From the NCBI GenBank assembly GCA_937128785.1, contig CAKZMS010000388.1, forward strand, positions 1-20,536: DNA of 20,536 bases, written 5' to 3'. Shown here piece after piece: positions 14,598-19,590 of the stretch. The notes below the pieces were generated by a model. It was not told the origin of the DNA and searched no databases. It saw only the letters and a program-made list of their open reading frames with translations. Made by a program: the position numbers and the translations under genes. The stretch's first letter is position 1. Each line of letters opens with the position of its first letter. The DNA comes from an uncultured Opitutaceae bacterium. GTDB lineage: Bacteria > Verrucomicrobiota > Verrucomicrobiia > Opitutales > Opitutaceae.

Positions 14598-15509
14598 TTA
14601 CCAGCGCTGGGTGTAAGCGAGAGCGAGCAGGAGCGACGGATCGTAATCGGTGCGCGCCAGCAGGCGGCCACTGGAGTCTTCGAGCTCCAGCTCACCACCG
14701 ACCACCGTGCCGACATAGAGGTCGAGACTGCCACCGTTTTCAAAATCCCGGGAGGCGCGGACGAATGCGGCCGCACCCTCGTTTTGGCCGAAGCCGTCAG
14801 GCGCGGGTCCCACGTCGTTGAGGGCGAACCGATTGACCCGATAGCCGCCGCCAAAACCAATTTCCCAGCCGGTCAGGCCAGTGTAGACAAATTCGAGCCC
14901 GGCGGGACCGCTGGGTCCGGGACGGAATGGATTCGATAGCCGCCAATTTTCGGACATCTGCCAGTAAACGAAGATGACCGGGAACCCGCTCGTGTCCTCC
15001 AGGCCGTAAAAGGCACCGCCGCCGATGCCGAGGGTGAGTTCGCGACTGAAGGTCTTGGTGTAGCCAAATATGGCACCGAACTCGATGGTGTCACTGAAGT
15101 CTGCCCCCGACTCCCCCGTGGACGTCAGGCTGGGCATGAGAAACAGGGAGGATTCCCGATCGATGGCGTAGCGATATTGCAGGCTAACCTGCATCTGGTC
15201 GATGTCCTCCCACGGGCTGAACCCGCCCACCGCGGGCACACCTTCGAAAGAGTAGCCGAACATGGTGTAGCTCAGCCCGCCGCCGATGGAGCTGCCGTCT
15301 TCGAGTCCGCGGATGGCGCCAAATTTGAAGCCCAGCCGATGGATGCTCACGTCGCCTCCGGCATCCAGATCGGCGGAATCTTGATACACCCCGACGACCT
15401 CTGCGGCGTAATAGGTTTTCCCGGCGGGGATGGGAGGCCCCATCTGGGCGGTCGCAGGGATCGCCGTCGCGGTTAACAGGCACAGTAGTGATAGGAATCT
15501 CGTTTGCAT
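14598..15509 (-). CDS. Probable outer-membrane β-barrel protein
   Basis: The 303 residues begin with a signal peptide (MQTRFLSLLCLLTATAIPAT, cleavage near ATAQ). The rest alternates polar and hydrophobic residues in β-strand style, rich in Gly, Tyr and Phe: IHRLGFKFGAIRG, SSIGGGLSYTMFGYSF, MQVSLQYRYAID, ELTLGIGGGAFYG, WEIGFGGGYRVNRFAL, SLDLYVGTVVGGELEL. It ends in LALAYTQRW, with the aromatic C-terminus typical of proteins inserted by the Bam machinery. There is no plug or OmpA-like domain. It may belong to the DUF6268-type barrels, but I cannot assign a family firmly and the solute, if any, is unknown. It is the first gene of a likely three-gene unit with the SDR and SOUL-DUF4174 genes. No Shine-Dalgarno site precedes the ATG. 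Confidence 0.75.
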   Translation of the reverse strand: MQTRFLSLLCLLTATAIPATAQMGPPIPAGKTYYAAEVVGVYQDSADLDAGGDVSIHRLGFKFGAIRGLEDGSSIGGGLSYTMFGYSFEGVPAVGGFSPWEDIDQMQVSLQYRYAIDRESSLFLMPSLTSTGESGADFSDTIEFGAIFGYTKTFSRELTLGIGGGAFYGLEDTSGFPVIFVYWQMSENWRLSNPFRPGPSGPAGLEFVYTGLTGWEIGFGGGYRVNRFALNDVGPAPDGFGQNEGAAAFVRASRDFENGGSLDLYVGTVVGGELELEDSSGRLLARTDYDPSLLLALAYTQRW

Positions 15510-15543
15510 TGTAGGGGTGAAACGGGCTCCCAGAGCAAGGGCT

Positions 15544-15564
15544 TGTCAACCGGCAACACCGGTT
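15544..15564 (-). promoter_or_regulatory. Possible -35 element and small palindrome upstream of the barrel gene
   Basis: Reading towards the barrel gene, TTGACA lies at 15549-15544, 35 nt before its ATG. Just upstream and partly overlapping is the palindrome AACCGG-CAACA-CCGGTT (15548-15564 on the plus strand). No good -10 hexamer sits 16-18 nt downstream, so a standard σ70 promoter is not proven. The palindrome could be an operator or a weak hairpin. The rest of the 125-bp gap (15510-15634) shows nothing else clear. Confidence 0.2.
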
Positions 15565-15634
15565 TGTTACGCTTTTGTCTAAAAATCAAAATCTAACCTA
15601 TCTTACTCCAAACGAGCAAGATTGGTTACTGTGA

Positions 15635-15877
15635 TCACCAGCGACCGTAGGGTGGCCGGCCATAGTAGCCTCCGCTGGAATATCCCACCGAAACGGAGTT
15701 GCGGGTGCCGTAGGGACCGGTTGAGGTGCCCACCCCGTAGCTCATGCCGGTGGAGGGGTTGTAGCCACTCATGCCAACTCCGACGCTCATGTTCTCACAG
15801 CCGGAGAAGAGGAAAGCTGAAACTACCAAAGCGCCACCCAAGGCGAATCGTTTGATCTGGGTAGGTAGGATTTTCAT
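15635..15877 (-). CDS. Small Gly/Ser/Tyr-rich lipoprotein
   Basis: The 80-residue protein has a basic N-terminus, a hydrophobic stretch and the lipobox LFSGC (Cys27), so it should be lipid-anchored. The mature 54 residues are low-complexity and rich in Gly, Ser and Tyr (VGVGMSGYNPSTGMSYGVGT, SVSVGYSSGGYYGRPPYGRW), lacking any recognised domain and probably disordered. Such tails occur in envelope lipoproteins of unknown role. The ATG overlaps the stop of the VOC-domain lipoprotein gene (ATGA 15874-15877), which indicates translational coupling and supports that this short ORF is real. Confidence 0.8.
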   Translation of the reverse strand: MKILPTQIKRFALGGALVVSAFLFSGCENMSVGVGMSGYNPSTGMSYGVGTSTGPYGTRNSVSVGYSSGGYYGRPPYGRW

Positions 15878-16737
15878 TCGAAGTCGTAGGATTGGATCAC
15901 AAAGGGCTCACCGGTTGGACCCTGGAGAAGGGCAACCGTTCCGCCGCGGATTTCCGGGTCGGGCTCGAGAATGACGTTGGCCTGCATCGCCTTGGCGAGT
16001 GCGACAGTCGCGCTGACATCGGGCACGCGAATGAAGGGTACCCAGTGGGGCCTGACATCTTCGGTTTGGAGCTCCAGCAGTCCGGCGCGGGGACGCCCCT
16101 TGGTCACCATGGTCGAATACCCATCGCGATTGACCCCTTCCGGCGCTTTGAACTCATAACCAAAAACCGCTCCGTAGAACGTCTTAGCCTTGACCTCGTC
16201 GTGAGTCCAGAGCTCGTTCCACAGCCAATTTCCGAATGGCACGACCCCCTCCTTGGGATCCCCGGACGACGACTGCGTGATGATGAAAAGGGCTTCCTGA
16301 TCGTCGCTGACAAACGCGGCCCGGCCGCGATCCGGCACTTCCCGGGCGGGTTCGATGACCCGGCCACCGGCGGCGACGGCCTTCTCCACCGCCGCATCGA
16401 CGTCGGACGAAGACAGATTGAGCAGCCATTCGCCGGAGGGATTTTCCTTCTCTCCCTCTTCAAAGGTGAACATTCCCCCGATCACGTTACCGCGATCGCG
16501 GATGATGGTGTATTCCCGTTCGCCAAAACCGATTTTTTCGAAATCCCAGTTGAACAGTTGTCCGTAAAACGCCTTCGAGACCTCCAGATCACGGGTCGCC
16601 AAGTCATGCCAGATGACTTGGCCCGGATTGGATTCTCCCGTCGGTTCAGGGGAAATCGGAGGGAGTTTGGAAACCGGGGTAGCGCAGCCGGCCAACAAGG
16701 CCACGCTTACTACCAAAGCGGAGGACAGAAGTCTCAT
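15874..16737 (-). CDS. Lipoprotein with two VOC (glyoxalase-fold) domains
   Basis: The 287-residue protein begins with a lipoprotein signal ending in LLAGC (Cys18), then a Pro-rich linker (SKLPPISPEPTGESNPGQ). Two VOC/glyoxalase-bleomycin-resistance modules follow. The first, about 40-155, opens VIWHDLATRDLEVSKAFYGQ then LFNWDFEKIG and contains GNVIGGMFTFEEGE. The second, about 165-285, opens GNWLWNELWTHDEVKAKTFY then GAVFGYEF and closes with LLQGPTGEPFVIQSYDFE. Two modules give the usual paired βαβββ cavity. Most VOC proteins are cytoplasmic; an envelope-anchored one is uncommon, and its substrate is unknown. His44 and Glu175 are possible metal ligands by position at the module starts, but a complete metal site cannot be proven. 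The gene starts 54 bp after the MerR-B12 regulator gene and may be co-transcribed with it. Confidence 0.88.
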   Translation of the reverse strand: MRLLSSALVVSVALLAGCATPVSKLPPISPEPTGESNPGQVIWHDLATRDLEVSKAFYGQLFNWDFEKIGFGEREYTIIRDRGNVIGGMFTFEEGEKENPSGEWLLNLSSSDVDAAVEKAVAAGGRVIEPAREVPDRGRAAFVSDDQEALFIITQSSSGDPKEGVVPFGNWLWNELWTHDEVKAKTFYGAVFGYEFKAPEGVNRDGYSTMVTKGRPRAGLLELQTEDVRPHWVPFIRVPDVSATVALAKAMQANVILEPDPEIRGGTVALLQGPTGEPFVIQSYDFE

Positions 16738-16791
16738 GACCGGAGCTATACTTCGGTGCCTGCGATTGGCAAGCGCCGGAAAGGGCAGGGT

Positions 16792-17787
16792 TTATCCGTT
16801 CGCGTGGCCGAGGGTTTTTTCCTGGCGACCGCGGTTGGATTCCAGGGGACCGTGGCGACGGGATGCGTTTAAGGTCTCATAGAACTGATCCATGTCCGTA
16901 ACCGTCTGGGCTTGGATTTCCTGCAGGGTCCGGCGGTAGCTTTCAGAAGAGCGCCCGCCGACAATGATACCCACCTTGGAAGGGAGCAAACGTCGCAGCA
17001 TGCGCAATTGGGCGGGGAGGTCGGGATCGTCGGGTGGATGCACCAGGCTCAGCGCGACCATATTGGCTTCGGAACGGATCGCGGCTCCCGCGATCTCCGA
17101 AGCGGGGAGGCTGGGCCCGAGATGAATCACATGCCAGCCGGCAGAATTGGCTGCCGCTGCCGACACCACCGCGCCAAACTCATGGAGCTGTCCCGCGGGA
17201 GTCACAGTGATCAGCACTGGAGCGTTACGACTCGCGGAGTAAGATTGAACATGACCGAGGAGGTAAGTGCGGAGAGCGGCGCTCGCGAAGTGTTCGTAGG
17301 CGGCGGTGAGTTCTCCTTCACACCAGAGACGACCGATGTGTTGCATCAAGGGGATGACCACCTTGGTCAGCATGCCTTGGTAACCGAGTTCGACAGAGGC
17401 TTCGTCCAACGCTTTGCGGAGTTCATCCACATCCATCGAGTCTATCGCTTTGAAGGCGGGTCTGACGGCAGGGGGCAAAGATTCTTCGTTGGCCGATGTT
17501 GGCGGGGCCGATTCCCGGGCGGATTCCTTGATTTCGGCATTTTCCTGAGCGAGCTGGCGCAAAGTTTCAGTCGGCAAAGATGCGATATTGCCAATGCGAT
17601 GGCCTTCCTGGGTGCATGAGAAAAGGAGGCTCAGCCGTTCTACATTTTCATCCGAATAGAGGCGACGGTTGGTCTCCGTCCGGTCGGGTGAGAGGGCGCC
17701 ATACCGCTTCTCCCACATCCGAATGAGGTGGGAAGATACCCCACTGCGTTCTGAGGCGATCTTAATCGAATAGCGAACTTCTGACAT
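16792..17787 (-). CDS. MerR-type regulator with cobalamin-binding domain, CarH/LitR-like
   Basis: The 331 residues (from ATG 17787) comprise a MerR winged-helix domain (about 4-70; RYSIKIASERSGVSSHLIRM then WEKRYGALSPDRTETNRRLY), a linker, a helical B12-cap domain (about 110-180) and a Rossmann-type B12-binding domain (about 188-305). The CarH signature W-x9-EH is intact: Trp155, Glu165, His166 in LWCEGELTAAYEHFAS. His202 in PAGQLHEFG is placed as the lower axial cobalt ligand, followed by HLGPSLPASEI, ALSLVHPP and IIVGGRS. Characterised relatives bind adenosylcobalamin, repress in the dark and release DNA in light. The residue after the Trp is Cys156, whereas Thermus CarH has the His that caps cobalt after light exposure. 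A TTG start at 17805 would add six residues but overlaps the direct repeats, so ATG is preferred. The C-terminal tail is basic (SRRHGPLESNRGRQEKTLGH). Confidence 0.9.
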   Translation of the reverse strand: MSEVRYSIKIASERSGVSSHLIRMWEKRYGALSPDRTETNRRLYSDENVERLSLLFSCTQEGHRIGNIASLPTETLRQLAQENAEIKESARESAPPTSANEESLPPAVRPAFKAIDSMDVDELRKALDEASVELGYQGMLTKVVIPLMQHIGRLWCEGELTAAYEHFASAALRTYLLGHVQSYSASRNAPVLITVTPAGQLHEFGAVVSAAAANSAGWHVIHLGPSLPASEIAGAAIRSEANMVALSLVHPPDDPDLPAQLRMLRRLLPSKVGIIVGGRSSESYRRTLQEIQAQTVTDMDQFYETLNASRRHGPLESNRGRQEKTLGHANG

Positions 17788-17797
17788 GATGAAAAAC

Positions 17798-17819
17798 GTT
17801 AACAAATGTTTAACAAAAG
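17798..17819. promoter_or_regulatory. Two 11-bp tandem repeats, candidate operator of the CarH-like regulator
   Basis: On the plus strand GTTAACAAATG (17798-17808) is followed directly by TTTAACAAAAG (17809-17819), identical at 9 of 11 positions and sharing TTAACAAA with an exact 11-bp period. It lies 10 bp upstream of the regulator's ATG. CarH contacts tandem 11-bp direct repeats with its MerR heads, and a T-rich/ACA core is reminiscent of those units. The preceding 11 bases (17787-17797) match only weakly. Autoregulation is an inference. Confidence 0.4.
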
Positions 17820-17891
17820 GAAAGGCTTAGATGAACTATTTAAGGAATATTACCTAAAGACATAGTAAGCAGGTAGAACCAAATTGGGAAC

Positions 17892-17956
17892 AAATAGACA
17901 CAAAAATTAGTCAATAGGTTGTCGTCTCAAAATAAATGAGACAAAATAGACACAAA
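17892..17956. repeat. Pair of 13-bp direct repeats in the divergent control region
   Basis: AAATAGACACAAA occurs at 17892-17904 and again at 17944-17956, exactly 52 bp apart (about five helical turns), which would put both copies on the same DNA face. Both lie upstream of the FAS1 gene in sequence that is about one third G+C (38 of 120 bases in 17821-17940), against a GC-rich surrounding. They are candidate binding sites for a regulator of the FAS1 gene or of both divergent genes. Confidence 0.45.
17924..17942. promoter_or_regulatory. Perfect palindrome between the 13-bp repeats; possible FAS1 promoter
   Basis: GTCTCA-AAATAAA-TGAGAC is a perfect 6-bp inverted repeat with a 7-bp AT spacer, 51 bp before the FAS1 ATG. 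A weak σ70-like promoter overlaps it: TTGTCG (17919-17924), 17 bp, CAAAAT (17942-17947), each matching 4 of 6 consensus bases. A dimeric repressor bound here would cover that promoter. Both assignments rest on pattern only. Confidence 0.3.
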
Positions 17957-17993
17957 CCTAACTTTGGCTCCGGCCAATCAATCCAAAACTACC

Positions 17994-19268
17994 ATGAAAA
18001 AATTAAGCAGCTACCTCCTAGCCCTCTCGCTGGTCTCTGCGCCCGCCTTCGCAGCCGGGCACATTTCCGACGACCACGTTGAAGTTAAAAATCTTTCCAC
18101 TCGCGGAATGGTCAGCCCCGGCGAGGGGACGATGATCACCGGAGTCTCTGTCGAAGGCGACGGCACCGACTACGTGCCGGTTCTTTTTCGCGGGGTCGGT
18201 CCATCCCTCGCGGAGTTCGGCGTCGCCAACGCGGCGGGAGATCCCGCCATCACCCTGTTCAAGGGTTCTGATTGGATCGCCACCAATGACAACTGGGGCA
18301 CTGCCCAACCTTCCGCCATCCGCGCCTCGGGCCTCGCTCCCATGAACGAAAACGAGTCGGCCCTTATCGCCAACCTCGTTCCCGGCACTTACACCCTGCA
18401 CCTGAGTGGCGACCATGCCGGGGTGGCCCTCTCCGAAGCCTACTTCATCGAAGAAAAGTCTGTCCCCCAGAATCTCATTGATGCGGGTAATTTCACCACG
18501 CTCGTCGCGGCGGTGCAGGCCGCGGGCCTCCTGGATACCTTGCTTGGCCCGGGCCCTTACACCCTGTTTGCTCCGACCGACGAAGCGTTTGCCAAATTGC
18601 CCGACGGCACGGTCGAGGGTCTGCTGAACGACATCCCAACCCTTTCCAACATCCTCCTCTACCACGTCGTATTGGGCCAGGAGGTCATGGCCGCTGATGT
18701 ATCCACCAACCCCGTCGTGATGGCCAACGGCAATGTTGCCAGCCTCTCCGTCGAAAACGGAGTCATGATCGACAATGCCAACATCGTCGAAGTCGACTGG
18801 ATGGGCACCAACGGGATCATTCACGTCATCGACACTGTCATCATCCCGGGCGACGCTCCGGCGGGCCAAACGATCGTCGAAAATCTGATCGCTCAGGGTA
18901 ACTTCACGACGCTCGTCGCCGCCGTTCAGGCCGCCGGCTTGGTGGACACGCTCAACAGCGCTGGCCCGTTCACGCTCTTCGCGCCGACCGATGCCGCTTT
19001 TGCCAAGCTCCCCGAGGGTACCGTCGAGAACCTGCTCGATGACATCCCGACGCTCACCGACATTCTCCTCTATCATGTGATCTCCGGAGCCAAAGTTGAG
19101 TCCTCCATGGTCACTGCGGGTGACGTCATGATGGCCAACGGCGATTCCGCCACGCTCTCCACCGATGGTGGCGTGATGATCAACGACGCCAACGTTACCG
19201 GTGTCGACTGGCAGAGCTCCAACGGAGTCATCCACATCATCGATTCGGTCATACTGCCTCCGATGTAA
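17994..19268 (+). CDS. Secreted protein with two tandem FAS1 (fasciclin) domains
   Basis: The 424 residues start at ATG 17994; an upstream TTG is rejected because it would bury the signal peptide. The signal MKKLSSYLLALSLVSAPAFA is cleaved near residue 20. Residues about 28-154 form a module (LSTRGMVSPGEGTMITGVSV, LFRGVGPSLAEFGVANAAGD, WIATNDNWG) that I associate with exported verrucomicrobial proteins. Then come two FAS1 domains, about 158-287 and 291-424, each with NFTTLVAAVQAAGL, TLFAPTD.AFAKLP, LLYHV and a NG-I-H-ID-V-I ending. They are so similar in protein and DNA that a recent internal duplication is likely. FAS1 domains act in adhesion and surface interactions, and a few eukaryotic ones bind carotenoids. 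It is divergent from the CarH-like regulator and is followed by a strong terminator, so it is probably monocistronic. Confidence 0.92.
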   Translation: MKKLSSYLLALSLVSAPAFAAGHISDDHVEVKNLSTRGMVSPGEGTMITGVSVEGDGTDYVPVLFRGVGPSLAEFGVANAAGDPAITLFKGSDWIATNDNWGTAQPSAIRASGLAPMNENESALIANLVPGTYTLHLSGDHAGVALSEAYFIEEKSVPQNLIDAGNFTTLVAAVQAAGLLDTLLGPGPYTLFAPTDEAFAKLPDGTVEGLLNDIPTLSNILLYHVVLGQEVMAADVSTNPVVMANGNVASLSVENGVMIDNANIVEVDWMGTNGIIHVIDTVIIPGDAPAGQTIVENLIAQGNFTTLVAAVQAAGLVDTLNSAGPFTLFAPTDAAFAKLPEGTVENLLDDIPTLTDILLYHVISGAKVESSMVTAGDVMMANGDSATLSTDGGVMINDANVTGVDWQSSNGVIHIIDSVILPPM

Positions 19269-19299
19269 ACTTTGGGTTCATCCCATCATCCCTGTAATC

Positions 19300-19330
19300 G
19301 GGTCGGCCTGCGGGCCGGCCCGTTTTCGTT
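19300..19330 (+). terminator. Rho-independent terminator of the FAS1 gene
   Basis: GGGTCGGCC (19300-19308) pairs with GGCCGGCCC (19313-19321) around the loop TGCG, giving nine pairs with one G-T wobble. It is followed by GTTTTCGTTT. It starts 31 bp after the FAS1 stop codon in the correct orientation. Confidence 0.8.
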
Positions 19331-19334
19331 TACG

Positions 19335-19436
19335 AGGCGAGCCCTGCTGCTGCCGCCGTTCGATGGTGGTTAGGTCTGTGCCGGGACCCCGCGGGCACCC
19401 CGGGTTGGCGCCCCCGAAGGGGGTAAGCGCTCGCCT
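19335..19436. repeat. 102-bp element bounded by 11-bp inverted repeats
   Basis: AGGCGAGCCCT (19335-19345) and AGCGCTCGCCT (19426-19436) are inverted copies with one mismatch. The interior is very GC-rich and contains the tight hairpin CCCCC-GAA-GGGGG (19411-19423). Size and layout suggest a second small non-autonomous repeat, unrelated in sequence to the one at 12880-12973. Copy number in the genome is unknown, so chance is not excluded. Confidence 0.4.
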
Positions 19437-19580
19437 GATTTTCCCGATGAACTGATTAACCTCGCCCAGCGTTCCGCGCGCGACGACATCTTGCCGGAAT
19501 GGAAAACCGTCGCGATGGCCGAGCTTGCCCGGGCGGACGCTCCCTTCTTGGATCAACCGTTCCCCCTGTCATCGCATTAA
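19374..19580 (+). pseudogene. Possible C-terminal gene remnant
   Basis: After TAG at 19371 one frame stays open to TAA 19578-19580, just before the dehydrogenase gene. The last 45 codons read as plausible protein (SPDFPDELINLAQRSARDD, ILPEWKTVAMAELARADAPF, LDQPFPLSSH), with good amphipathic character and codon use like the neighbours. The frame has no usable start: the only ATG is inside that stretch. It looks like the tail of a gene whose 5' part was lost, with the inverted-repeat element at the break. I do not recognise the parent family. It may have been the gene before the dehydrogenase in an operon. The rest of 19269-19590 holds the terminator and the repeat. Confidence 0.3.
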
Positions 19581-19590
19581 CCCGTTTTGT

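Noticed and set aside
17803..17805. TTG start for the CarH-like regulator
   Set aside because: It would add only LTFFI before MSEVRYS, has no ribosome site and lies inside the 11-bp direct repeats; ATG 17787 matches the family N-terminus.
17959..17966. TAACTTTG, matching the Bacteroidetes -7 promoter consensus TAnnTTTG
   Set aside because: There is no TTTG element about 20 bp upstream, and the gene content points to Verrucomicrobiota, which use standard σ70 promoters. Probably chance.
18018..19235. Minus-strand ORF of 405 codons
   Set aside because: It is antisense to the FAS1 gene. Its repeated look only mirrors the FAS1 duplication.
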